Shown here: positions 53,859-62,677 of the stretch, piece by piece
Position numbering within the stretch: position 1 is the stretch's first letter
Layout of the letters: each line of letters starts with the position of its first letter
NCBI RefSeq assembly: GCF_021729085.1
Contig: NZ_JAJSAR010000001.1
Coordinates: 1,550,001 to 1,614,000 of the forward strand
Length of the DNA stretch: 64,000 bases
Source of the DNA: Pseudohongiella sp. O18
GTDB taxonomy: Bacteria > Pseudomonadota > Gammaproteobacteria > Pseudomonadales > Pseudohongiellaceae
Direction: 5' to 3'
Translations under genes and position numbers: made by a program
Notes under the pieces: model-generated
The model's input: the letters and a program-made list of their open reading frames with translations, nothing else
Told to the model about the DNA's origin: nothing
The model's database searches: none

Positions 53859-55431
53859 ACTCAGTGCCTGCACCTGGTCCCAGTGGCAGCCCCAGCCAGA
53901 TCCAGATCACGGCCAAGATCAGACCGGTGATCATCATCCAGATACTGTAGGGGATCATGGTCGCTGCCAGCGAACCGAGGCCAAACTCCTTGTTCCAGCG
54001 TTGACAGAAAGCCAGAATCAGTGGGAAGTAGGGCATCAGCGGTGTGATGATATTGGTGGCGCCATCACCCACGCGGTAAGCAGCTGTGGCCATCTCTGGG
54101 CTGATGCCCAGCAGCATTAGCATGGGTACCAGAACCGGTGCCAGCAAAGCCCATTTGGAGCTTGCGGAGCCAATGAACAGGTTGATCATGCCGGTCAACA
54201 GGACAATGAAGCTGACCAGCAACGGCATTGGCATGTTTACTGACTGGATGAGACCAGCGCCATTGATGGCAAAAATCAAACCCAGATTCGACCAGTTGAA
54301 CATGGCAACGAAGTGCGCTGCTGCGAATGCCAGTACCAGATAGTAGGACAGGTCAGCCATGGCCTCGGACATCATGGTGACAACATCACGATGGCTTTTG
54401 ACCGTACCGGTGGCACTGCCGTAGGCCCAGCCGCAGGCGAGGAAAAGTATGAAAAAGCCGGCAACCAGTGACTGATAAAATGGCTGCAGGCGCGCGGGGC
54501 CGCCGTCTTCGTTGATCAATGGGGTGCCCGGGGCGAAGCACAGCAGCAGCCAGACTCCGATCACGGCGAGTGCAGACAGGCCGGCGCGACGCATGCCACG
54601 GCTCTCGGCTTCTGTAGCAGGCTCCTCGGCATTCTTGATGGTGCCGGCGGTGCTGCTGACCGCGTTGCCCTTGAGTGTTCCCAGCCGGGGCTCGATGATT
54701 TTGTCGGTGATATACCAGATGACAGGCAGATAAATCAGCGTCATCGCAGCGATGAAATACCAGTTGCCGGCGATGTTCATTACCCAGCTCTGATCCAGCG
54801 TCTGCACAGCAGCTTCGGTAATACCAAACAGTAGTGCGTCCAGCTGCCCGGGCATCAGGTTGGCTGAGAAACCACCCGACACGCCAGCAAAACCGGCGGC
54901 AATGCCTGCGATCGGGTGTCTGCCCGCAGCGGCGAACACCACGCCCGCCAAAGGAATCAAGACCACGTAAGCAGCGTCGGCTGCGAGGTTGCCGATCATT
55001 GCCAGCAGAGCCACGACAGGCGTCAACAGAGCCGCTGGAGCCATCTTGACCGCACTGCTCATGACCGTGCCAAACAGTCCGCTGCGCTCAGCAACACCTG
55101 CACCCAACATCACAACCAGGACGTATCCGAGCGGGTGAAAGTGCGTAAACGTTGTTGGCATTTCAACCAGCAACCGCTGGATGTTCTCGGGTGACAGCAG
55201 ACTGGCAGCACTGATGATCAATGGGCTGCCGTCGGCCTGCACCTGCGTCGGGTGCACTGCAGAGACGCCCATCATGGCAGCAATCACGCTGATTACCATG
55301 ATCGCCAGTATCAGCCACAGGAAGATGAATGCAGGGTCGGGCAGTCGGTTGCCGGTGTGTTCTATCCAACCCAGGATGCCGGGTTGCCGTGTCTGCTCGG
55401 GAGGTGTCTGATCGGACGGAGTTTGGGCCAT
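53848..55431 (-). CDS. AbgT-family transporter
   Basis: 527 residues with 11-13 hydrophobic segments. AbgT signatures: GWIEHTGNRLPDPAFIFLW at the N-terminus, HFHPLGYVLVVMLGAGVAERSGLFG, and a C-terminal GDGATNIITPLMPYFPLI. Family members take up p-aminobenzoyl-glutamate or export sulfonamides/aminobenzoate using ion gradients. No peptidase partner is adjacent, so the substrate is open. Confidence 0.93.
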   Translation of the reverse strand: MAQTPSDQTPPEQTRQPGILGWIEHTGNRLPDPAFIFLWLILAIMVISVIAAMMGVSAVHPTQVQADGSPLIISAASLLSPENIQRLLVEMPTTFTHFHPLGYVLVVMLGAGVAERSGLFGTVMSSAVKMAPAALLTPVVALLAMIGNLAADAAYVVLIPLAGVVFAAAGRHPIAGIAAGFAGVSGGFSANLMPGQLDALLFGITEAAVQTLDQSWVMNIAGNWYFIAAMTLIYLPVIWYITDKIIEPRLGTLKGNAVSSTAGTIKNAEEPATEAESRGMRRAGLSALAVIGVWLLLCFAPGTPLINEDGGPARLQPFYQSLVAGFFILFLACGWAYGSATGTVKSHRDVVTMMSEAMADLSYYLVLAFAAAHFVAMFNWSNLGLIFAINGAGLIQSVNMPMPLLVSFIVLLTGMINLFIGSASSKWALLAPVLVPMLMLLGISPEMATAAYRVGDGATNIITPLMPYFPLILAFCQRWNKEFGLGSLAATMIPYSIWMMITGLILAVIWIWLGLPLGPGAGTEYAL

Positions 55432-55561
55432 GCTGAATTCCTGTGCCAGTAGGTCAGAGCCTGTGAGTTTATTGTTCTAGCAGTGTGTGCTTGTCATACG
55501 CCTGTATTGAGCTTGTTTCGCTGTCGCACGTATCTGGCAAGAATAGTGCAGCTTGGCACGT

Positions 55562-55601
55562 AAAAAAAGAGGACGACGGGAATTGGCTGCCCGTCGCCCT
55601 C
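55562..55601 (-). terminator. Rho-independent terminator on the minus strand
   Basis: Arms 55569-55580 and 55590-55601 pair over 12 bases with one position that is G-U only in the minus-strand RNA. Seven A at 55562-55568 give the U-tract on the minus strand. It would stop transcription coming from the small membrane-protein gene at 55987-56307 before abgT. Confidence 0.75.
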
Positions 55602-55648
55602 TCGTTCTCCACCGGTTGCTTCCTGCTGGTAGAAAATTGCTGGCTCTG

Positions 55649-55692
55649 AACCGCATGTGGTTCGTTACTAGCAGTATAAACCACATATGGTT
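55649..55692 (+). promoter_or_regulatory. Two AACC-N6-GGTT operator-like palindromes at the XRE gene start
   Basis: AACCGCATGTGGTT (55649-55662) and AACCACATATGGTT (55679-55692) lie exactly 30 bases apart, about three helical turns. The second covers the ATG at 55687. Paired dyads overlapping the start of a small helix-turn-helix gene suggest autorepression. Confidence 0.65.
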
Positions 55693-56040
55693 CATTTGCG
55701 TTACAGACTGGCGAATTACGTGCGCAGTCGCCGGGGCGAGGCGACCCAGCGGGCATTTGCCCGCAAACTGGGTGTGGCGCAGTCAACCATCATGCGCATC
55801 GAGAATGAAGACCAGAACGTCACACTTCAGACACTGGAACAGCTGTGTCGTGCGTTTCGGGTAGATGTTGCGGATCTGTTCCCAACTGACATGCCTGTCA
55901 GGCATTACAGTGCTGCCAAAAATGAGCCTGCCGGCCAGCCTGGGCAGCCAGCGATGATACACGAGCAACCGGCACGAACTCTGCGTTCAGATAAAGCTCA
56001 GAGTCGCCAGGGCGTTGGTGAGATTAAGAAGAAGAAATAA
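55687..56040 (+). CDS. Small XRE-family transcription regulator
   Basis: 117 residues. A Cro/CI-type helix-turn-helix spans about residues 5-62 (TQRAFARKLGVAQSTIMRIE is the HTH core; LEQLCRAFRVDVADLFP closes the domain). The C-terminal half is low-complexity, Pro/Gln-rich and ends in four Lys. The start codon lies inside an operator-like palindrome, and no ordinary ribosome site is seen. Its end overlaps the convergent membrane-protein gene by 54 bases. Confidence 0.82.
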   Translation: MVHLRYRLANYVRSRRGEATQRAFARKLGVAQSTIMRIENEDQNVTLQTLEQLCRAFRVDVADLFPTDMPVRHYSAAKNEPAGQPGQPAMIHEQPARTLRSDKAQSRQGVGEIKKKK

Positions 56041-56307
56041 TACGGAAATGCGACTGATGGCCTTGCCCGGGTCCGAGCCCTGATAGGCGCGGCGGATGCC
56101 AAACAGCAGCACAAACGACCACGCGACTACCCCTCCCAGCAACATCAAATAGACTTGCCAGTTACGATCTGCGACAGCAAAACTGCCGGTGACAAAAAAA
56201 ATCACTGCCATAATCCAGTACAATGTCCAGTACTTTAAGGCCAGAGATACATGGCCACTTCGCAGGCGCTGCCAAAAAGAAGTTTGCGGTGCGTTGTGCT
56301 CGGTCAT
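55987..56307 (-). CDS. Small membrane protein of unknown function
   Basis: 106 residues with three hydrophobic segments (about 24-42, 50-70 and 84-104) and a short soluble N-terminus. No family is recognised. It is divergent from the yfbR-like gene and convergent with the XRE gene. Confidence 0.6.
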   Translation of the reverse strand: MTEHNAPQTSFWQRLRSGHVSLALKYWTLYWIMAVIFFVTGSFAVADRNWQVYLMLLGGVVAWSFVLLFGIRRAYQGSDPGKAISRISVLFLLLNLTNALATLSFI

Positions 56308-56399
56308 AGGATAGCCCGTCGGTCAGATGACGCATTCTAGCATGGTCGGCGAAGTACGCAGCCCCACATGGGTGAATGATCAGGAAAACAGGTTAAATC

Positions 56400-56996
56400 A
56401 TGGTACAAGCACTCAGAAGTCACTTTTACGCCTACATCAGCAAATTGCGCTGGTTACAACGCTGGGGCATGAAGCGCAATGTCATCGCCGAGAACGTCAT
56501 GGAGCACAGCTGGGAGGTTGCGACCATTGCGCATGTGCTGGCACTGGCCAAGAACCGGTTCTTTGGTGGCACGGTCGACGTCAACGCGGTGGTCGTTGCT
56601 GCGCTGTACCACGATTGCAGTGAAGTCATCACTGGTGACATGCCGTCGCCGATCAAATATCACTCGCCAGAAATCACCCGGGCCTATAAGGCTATCGAGC
56701 ATCAGGCCGACCATGAGCTGCTGAACCTGTTGCCTGCCGATCTGCAGGCAGACTTCCGCAAGGTGCTGGTTGAGGCAGAAATACCGCCTGACTATCACGC
56801 CATCATCAAGTCAGCTGACACGATCTGTGCCTATCTCAAATGCAAAGCCGAGGTGCAGGCGGGTAACCCGGAGTTTCGACAGGCAGAAAAGGATGTCCGG
56901 GCGCGTCTTGACCGGATTGACGCGCCAGAAGTGAAGTATTTTCTGGATACCTTTGCTCCCAGCTACGGTTTGACCCTGGATGAATTGTTGAAATGA
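56400..56996 (+). CDS. yfbR: YfbR-like 5'-deoxynucleotidase (HD domain)
   Basis: 198 residues. HD-domain metal ligands are visible: His in ENVMEHSWEVA, the HD pair in LYHDCSEVITGDMPSPIK, and the Asp in IKSADTICAY. Length and motifs match YfbR, which removes phosphate from dNMPs in nucleotide salvage. The MFS gene follows closely. Confidence 0.92.
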   Translation: MVQALRSHFYAYISKLRWLQRWGMKRNVIAENVMEHSWEVATIAHVLALAKNRFFGGTVDVNAVVVAALYHDCSEVITGDMPSPIKYHSPEITRAYKAIEHQADHELLNLLPADLQADFRKVLVEAEIPPDYHAIIKSADTICAYLKCKAEVQAGNPEFRQAEKDVRARLDRIDAPEVKYFLDTFAPSYGLTLDELLK

Positions 56997-57018
56997 GTCA
57001 TCGACTATCGAGCACGAC

Positions 57019-58302
57019 ATGATGTCTTACCTTGGGTTCATCCGGCGCAACTGGCCGCTGCTGGCTTTCGGATTTACAGCTGTATTCTGGGGTAACTTTG
57101 GCCAGTCGTTTTTCGTCGCCTGGTTTGGCGCGGAAATACAGCGCGACCTGGGACTTAGTGCGGGCGCGTATGGCAGTGCTTACTCACTGGCAACGCTGGG
57201 TGCGGCTATTGTTGTAGTGTGGGCTGGCGGTCTGATTGATCGTATGCCACTGCGCCGCTTCTGTCTGTTTATCAGCCTGGGGCTGTGCATTGCGATGCTG
57301 GGTCTGTCGCTGTCACAGAACCTGTTGATGCTGCTGCTCAGCTTTTTTCTGCTGCGCCTGTTTGGCCAGTCTTTGCTGCCGCATACCGGCATGACAACCA
57401 TGTCGCGCTATTTCAGCGATGGGCGCGGCAAGGCCATCAGCCTGGCCATGTCGGCGGTTCCGCTTGGTGAAATCGTGCTTCCCATTTTGGCGGTGGCACT
57501 GATTGCCGCGCTTGGCTGGCAGGGCACTTTTCAACTGCTCGCACTCGGTGTTGCATTCGTTTTGATTCCGACAATGCTGCTACTGCTTAAGATTACCGGT
57601 CTGAGTGCAGGAGATACGCGACGCGTCTCAGGAGCAGCGGCACCGGTCAGCAGTGAGCTTGGCTCCCCTGAAGATGCAGGACGCCGTGAGCTACTGACCG
57701 ACTATCGCTATTGGCTGGCGTTGCCTGGCATCATGGTCAATCCCTTCATAATCACAGGTGTTTTTATTCACCAGAACTTTCTGGTCGACAGCAAGGGATG
57801 GAGTGTCAGCTGGCTGGCCAGCTGCTTTATCGTCTATGGCGTTGTACACTGGCTGAGCTCGATGGTGATGGGTGTGCTGGTGGATCGGCTGAAAAGTGCG
57901 TGGTTGCTGCCGACCATTGTCGCGCCTACGCTTTGCAGCATACTGGTCGCGGCCTATATGCCGGGTGACATTGCAGCGCTGGTGATGCTGTCACTGCTGG
58001 GTATTTCAGCTGGCAGTGGATCGCCGATCACCGGGTGGTTGTGGCCAAAGGTATACGGCACAGCGCGACTTGGTGCGATCCGGTCCATGAATATGGCGCT
58101 GATGGTGTTCAGCACGTCGGTATCACCTATCCTTTACGGATATTTTATCGACAATGGTGCAACGGCGGAGTCACTGTTCGGGACCAGCGCCCTGGTGATC
58201 ACTGTTGCACTGATACTGTTACTATTCTCGTATCCCATGAATACGTCACCGCGCCAGAGAATCAATCGGAACAAGACTTCAGACAAGGAAATTGACCTGT
58301 GA
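57019..58302 (+). CDS. MFS transporter
   Basis: 427 residues with 12 predicted helices and a cytoplasmic loop between the two halves (about 195-225). The motif GGLIDRMPLRR (loop 2-3) is the MFS signature. The substrate is not recognisable. It overlaps the ppc start by one to four bases, so the two may be co-translated. Confidence 0.88.
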   Translation: MMSYLGFIRRNWPLLAFGFTAVFWGNFGQSFFVAWFGAEIQRDLGLSAGAYGSAYSLATLGAAIVVVWAGGLIDRMPLRRFCLFISLGLCIAMLGLSLSQNLLMLLLSFFLLRLFGQSLLPHTGMTTMSRYFSDGRGKAISLAMSAVPLGEIVLPILAVALIAALGWQGTFQLLALGVAFVLIPTMLLLLKITGLSAGDTRRVSGAAAPVSSELGSPEDAGRRELLTDYRYWLALPGIMVNPFIITGVFIHQNFLVDSKGWSVSWLASCFIVYGVVHWLSSMVMGVLVDRLKSAWLLPTIVAPTLCSILVAAYMPGDIAALVMLSLLGISAGSGSPITGWLWPKVYGTARLGAIRSMNMALMVFSTSVSPILYGYFIDNGATAESLFGTSALVITVALILLLFSYPMNTSPRQRINRNKTSDKEIDL

Positions 58303-60872
58303 TGAGTAATGATCCCGCCCGGTTGTTCGAAGAATTGGTAGGCCTTAACTACCAGCTCTACAGCAGCCTGTTTCTGAAATTACCACTCGACGCCATTGAA
58401 CAGACGGGAACATTGTTGCCGTTGCTGTCAGAAGCCTGTGCAGACGGGCTGTCAGAAGGCCGGACCCCGGTTGAAATTATCGAGAAGTTCTTTGAACAGC
58501 ATCGCGATCATTTCTCCGAGCGGGAACAGGTACAGTTTCTGTTCAAGATCATTCAGTACGTCGAGCGCCAGGTCGTATTGATTGATGCTCTGGAGGATGC
58601 GTCCTATACAAAGATTCACCAGATCGACAACAAAAACGCACTGACTCGTCTCGCTGAGCGGGCGGAAGATGAGGGTCGCGCGGACAGGCTTGCGGCGCTG
58701 CTGCGCAATTTTGGTGTGCGCGTGGTGCTGACGGCACACCCGACACAGTTCTATCCGGGACAGGTGCTGGCTATCATCTCCGATCTCAATCAGGCCATTT
58801 CGCAGGCACGCACCGGAGAGGTGCGAGATCTGCTGCAACAACTGGGTAATACACCTTTCTTCCAGAAAGAAAAACCCTCGCCGTACGACGAGGCTGTGCT
58901 GCTGACCTGGTATCTGGGCAATATTTTCTATTCAAGCATCGGTGAGCTCGTCGATCCGCTGGCACAGCGCTTTCCCGATGCCATCAATACCAACGCCGAG
59001 CTGATCAGTATTGGTTTCTGGCCGGGTGGCGACCGCGACGGCAACCCTTTTGTTACTACGGATACAACGTTGCGTGTGGCCGCGCGGCTGCGTCAGACCA
59101 TCATGCAGTGCTATCACCAGGACCTGCGGGCAATGAAGCGTCGCCTGAGTTTCCGTGATGTATACGAGCCGCTGGATAAACTGGAAAAACAAATTCGTGA
59201 GGAGCTGGCGGGCAGTCTCGAACACGAAAACATTCTGTTGCGCGATATCTACAGAACACTGGATGAGGTTGAAGCCCGTGTCGTTGAAAAACACCAGGGC
59301 ATGTACGTTGAGATGATCCAGTCTTTCCGTCGCAAGCTGACGCTGTTCGGCTTCCATTTTGCCAGCCTTGATATCCGCCAGGACAGCCGCGTTATTGCCC
59401 GCACGCTGACAGAGATTGCAGAGAAACAACCAGGGCTGTTGCCGGAAGATTTCGATGATCTGAGTGAAGACGCACAAGTGGCCGCGTTGTTTAATTGTCA
59501 TGGTGATGTTGATCCCAGCCAGTTTGACGACCCGGTGATACGGGACACTATTGAGTCATTTGAGGTGATTCGTCATATCCAGCTCAGTAACGGTGAGCGC
59601 GGTGCTCATCGATATATCATCAGTAATTGCCGGGGGCCCGTCGATGTGGCGCGCGTACTGGCGCTGTTCCGTCTGTGTGGATGGGGCGATCAACCCATCA
59701 CGGTAGATATCGTGCCCCTGTTTGAAACGGTCAATGATCTTCAGCATGGTGGCGCCTCCATGCAAAGTCTCTATCGGACTGAAGCCTATAAGGCACACCT
59801 GGGACAGCGGCGTCAGCGTCAGACGGTAATGCTTGGCTTCTCCGACGGTACCAAGGACGGTGGTTACCTGATGGCCAACTGGGCGATCTATTCGGCGAAA
59901 GAAGACATCACCGCGGTGTCGCGGGAGCAGGGCGTGGAAGTCATATTCTTCGACGGGCGCGGTGGTCCGCCCGCCAGAGGTGGTGGTGACGCCTATCTTT
60001 TCTACGCCGCGCATGGCCGGACCATAGAAAGCAATCAGATTCAGATGACTGTGCAGGGGCAGACCATCAGCTCCTATTATGGTATCAAGGCTGCAGCCAA
60101 ACACAATCTGAGTCAGCTGCTGACTGCGGGTCTGGAGAATAACCTGATAGAGCGTCCGGACCGTGAACTGGATGATCTGCAACGCAATCTGATTCGCGAT
60201 CTGGCCGAGCGCAGTTATGCCAAGTACGAAGCATTCAAGCAGCATGAGCTGTTCATGCCTTATCTCGAAGAGATGAGTACGCTGAAGTACTACGCCATGG
60301 CCAATATCGGCAGTCGACCCTCCAAACGGGGTGGTGGCGGTGCCATGAAATTCGAGGACCTGCGTGCCATTCCATTTGTTGGCTCGTGGAGCCAGCTCAA
60401 GCAGAACGTGCCTGGCTTCTATGGTCTTGGTTCGGCACTGAAGGCCCAGGAGGAATTGGGGCGTCTGGATGCCTGCCTGGACCTCTATCAGAAATCACGT
60501 TTTTTCCGCGCGCTGATATCCAACAGCATGCAAAGCATGAGCAAGACCAACTTCGCACTGACCCGTTATATGGAGAGCGACAAACGTTTTGGTGCGTTCT
60601 GGCAGGATATTTACCAGGAGTTTCTGCTGAGCCGCGAGATGGTGCTGAAAGTGGCAGGCCAGCAGGAGTTGCTGCAGGACAATGCGCGCAGCCGTTTAAG
60701 TATCAAGTTGCGAGAAGAAGTGGTCCTGCCGTTGCTGACCATTCAGCAGTACGCACTTATAAGGATTCGCGAAGCGCGTGAGCAGGACGACCAGCAGCGC
60801 CTGGCAATGTACGAAAAAATGGTTGTCAGAACCCTGTTCGGTAATATCAATGCGGCTCGTAATTCGGCCTGA
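58302..60872 (+). CDS. ppc: Phosphoenolpyruvate carboxylase
   Basis: 856 residues from the ATG at 58302 (the GTG at 58299 is an alternative). Catalytic motifs: VVLTAHPTQFYPGQ, FWPGGDRDGNPFVT, FDGRGGPPARGGG and GSRPSKRGGGG. It makes oxaloacetate from PEP and bicarbonate, replenishing the citric-acid cycle. It is a little shorter than the roughly 880-residue enterobacterial enzyme, and the C-terminal RTLFGNINAARNSA differs from the usual RNTG end. Confidence 0.95.
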   Translation: MSNDPARLFEELVGLNYQLYSSLFLKLPLDAIEQTGTLLPLLSEACADGLSEGRTPVEIIEKFFEQHRDHFSEREQVQFLFKIIQYVERQVVLIDALEDASYTKIHQIDNKNALTRLAERAEDEGRADRLAALLRNFGVRVVLTAHPTQFYPGQVLAIISDLNQAISQARTGEVRDLLQQLGNTPFFQKEKPSPYDEAVLLTWYLGNIFYSSIGELVDPLAQRFPDAINTNAELISIGFWPGGDRDGNPFVTTDTTLRVAARLRQTIMQCYHQDLRAMKRRLSFRDVYEPLDKLEKQIREELAGSLEHENILLRDIYRTLDEVEARVVEKHQGMYVEMIQSFRRKLTLFGFHFASLDIRQDSRVIARTLTEIAEKQPGLLPEDFDDLSEDAQVAALFNCHGDVDPSQFDDPVIRDTIESFEVIRHIQLSNGERGAHRYIISNCRGPVDVARVLALFRLCGWGDQPITVDIVPLFETVNDLQHGGASMQSLYRTEAYKAHLGQRRQRQTVMLGFSDGTKDGGYLMANWAIYSAKEDITAVSREQGVEVIFFDGRGGPPARGGGDAYLFYAAHGRTIESNQIQMTVQGQTISSYYGIKAAAKHNLSQLLTAGLENNLIERPDRELDDLQRNLIRDLAERSYAKYEAFKQHELFMPYLEEMSTLKYYAMANIGSRPSKRGGGGAMKFEDLRAIPFVGSWSQLKQNVPGFYGLGSALKAQEELGRLDACLDLYQKSRFFRALISNSMQSMSKTNFALTRYMESDKRFGAFWQDIYQEFLLSREMVLKVAGQQELLQDNARSRLSIKLREEVVLPLLTIQQYALIRIREAREQDDQQRLAMYEKMVVRTLFGNINAARNSA

Positions 60873-60995
60873 TTGATAGATAAATTGTGCTGGCTGGCCG
60901 TATTGAATCAGGCGCTCGCTTAAAACAGAATGAGCGCGCCCGGTTGGTGTATCCATGCCAACTGAGCGCGCGGATCTGACTGAAAGGGGGGGCTT

Positions 60996-61970
60996 ATGGC
61001 TTACGTGGTATTGATTGCTGGTTTGGTGTTGCTGGTGCTGGGTGCGGAGGCGTTGGTGCGAGGTGCATCCCGATTGGCGGCAGGACTGGGTATCACTCCT
61101 CTGGTTATCGGTCTAACCGTGGTGGCTTTTGGGACCAGCGCTCCGGAAATGGCGGTCAGCATCGGCGCTGCGCTGAGCGGTCAGGCGGATATCGCGCTGG
61201 GCAATGTGGTTGGCAGCAATACTTTCAATATTCTCGCCATCCTCGGCCTTTCTGCTCTGGTGGCACCGCTTGTCGTGGCATCTAATCTGGTAAAACTGGA
61301 TGTACCCTTGATGATACTGGCTGCGATTGTGCTGCTGCTGATGGCACTAGATGGTCGGGTGTCCGGGTTTGATGGCTTGATACTGTTCTCTGGTGTTGTT
61401 GTCTATACAGCCGGATTGATCTGGCTGAGCAAAAAAGCGCCGACTGATGTGGCCATGACAGAAATCACCGGTGGTGACGTCGTTACAGCCGGTAAGTCGG
61501 CGAACACGCTTGCCAATCTGGCGTGGATTGCGGGTGGTCTGATACTGCTGGTACTCGGTTCACGCTGGCTGGTCGACAGTGCCGTCCAGATTGCCCAGAC
61601 ATTCGGTGTCAGCGAGCTGGTTATTGGGCTGACGATTGTGGCAGCTGGCACCTCAATGCCGGAGCTCGCCACTTCGGTGGTCGCCAGTATTCGTGGTGAA
61701 CGGGATATTGCGGTTGGTAACGTCGTCGGTAGTAACCTCTTTAATATTCTTGCCGTACTGGGCCTTTCCAGCATGATTTCGCCTGACGGCGTTGATGTCG
61801 CCTCGTCGGCCTTGCGGCTGGACATACCCGTCATGATTGCGGCATCGCTGCTCTGTCTGCCAATTTTCTTCTTTGCCAAGCGCATCTCGCGCGGCGTTGG
61901 TGCTATGTTCCTGTTGTCCTATGTGGCCTACACCGTGTACCTGATCACCAGCATGGCACCAACACCGTGA
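60996..61970 (+). CDS. CaxA/YrbG-type calcium/sodium antiporter
   Basis: 324 residues. The two inverted repeats each carry the alpha-repeat motif of the cation/Ca2+ exchanger family: VVAFGTSAPEMAVSIGAAL...GNVVGSNTFNI and IVAAGTSMPELATSVVAS...GNVVGSNLFNI. Ten helices are expected. It exchanges Ca2+ for Na+ or H+ across the inner membrane. Confidence 0.94.
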   Translation: MAYVVLIAGLVLLVLGAEALVRGASRLAAGLGITPLVIGLTVVAFGTSAPEMAVSIGAALSGQADIALGNVVGSNTFNILAILGLSALVAPLVVASNLVKLDVPLMILAAIVLLLMALDGRVSGFDGLILFSGVVVYTAGLIWLSKKAPTDVAMTEITGGDVVTAGKSANTLANLAWIAGGLILLVLGSRWLVDSAVQIAQTFGVSELVIGLTIVAAGTSMPELATSVVASIRGERDIAVGNVVGSNLFNILAVLGLSSMISPDGVDVASSALRLDIPVMIAASLLCLPIFFFAKRISRGVGAMFLLSYVAYTVYLITSMAPTP

Positions 61971-62566
61971 GTCAGGCAGATAAAGAAAAGTGGGACGCCA
62001 GATACCGAGACGGGGCTTACGCAACGCGCAACTATCCATCCCCATTCCTGGTGCAGGCTCTGAATCTGATCGGCACGCTCCCTGTCAACGGCAGGGCGCT
62101 GGATCTGGCCTGCGGGGCCGGCCGCAACGCCATGTATCTGGCATCCTGCGGCTATCAGGTGGATGCCGTGGATATCTCGGAAACAGCGCTGGCACTGGGT
62201 GCAGACATGGCGAGACAGGCAGGACTGTCCAGCATCCGGTGGCATGCGCATGATCTAGATGGGCCTCTGCCGGGCACGTTGAATGGATTCCACCTGATAA
62301 GTGTCCTGCGCTACCTGAATCTGTCGATCATTCCCTCTCTTGTTGAACGGTTGATACCTGGTGCATTCCTTATTGTGGAGGTCCACCTGCAGTCCGACGA
62401 AGCAGTATCGGGGCCAGGTGGCACGCGATTCCGGGCTGCGCCAGGTGAGCTGCGGGAAAGCGCCAGCAATCTGGAAGTGATCGAGTATTTTGAAGGGCTG
62501 GTAGATGAGCCTGATGGCAGTCGTGCCGCTGTTGCACGCCTGATCGGTCAAAGCAAAGCCGACTAA
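61967..62566 (+). CDS. Class I SAM-dependent methyltransferase (TehB-like)
   Basis: 199 residues starting at GTG within the stop of the exchanger gene. Motif I is LDLACGAGRNAMYLASCGY with acidic VDAVDIS after it. The N-terminal WDARYRDGAYATRNYPSPFL resembles TehB/small-molecule methyltransferases, including tellurite-resistance and thiopurine types. Substrate unknown. Confidence 0.87.
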   Translation: MSQADKEKWDARYRDGAYATRNYPSPFLVQALNLIGTLPVNGRALDLACGAGRNAMYLASCGYQVDAVDISETALALGADMARQAGLSSIRWHAHDLDGPLPGTLNGFHLISVLRYLNLSIIPSLVERLIPGAFLIVEVHLQSDEAVSGPGGTRFRAAPGELRESASNLEVIEYFEGLVDEPDGSRAAVARLIGQSKAD

Positions 62567-62677
62567 GGTTCGGATTGCCACAAAACTGTTTTAAAACTGA
62601 CATCGAACTGTCGCTCGATTGTTACAGTCAGACCCTAAAGTGCCAGTTCCTACGACACTATCCAGGGTTTGACAACA

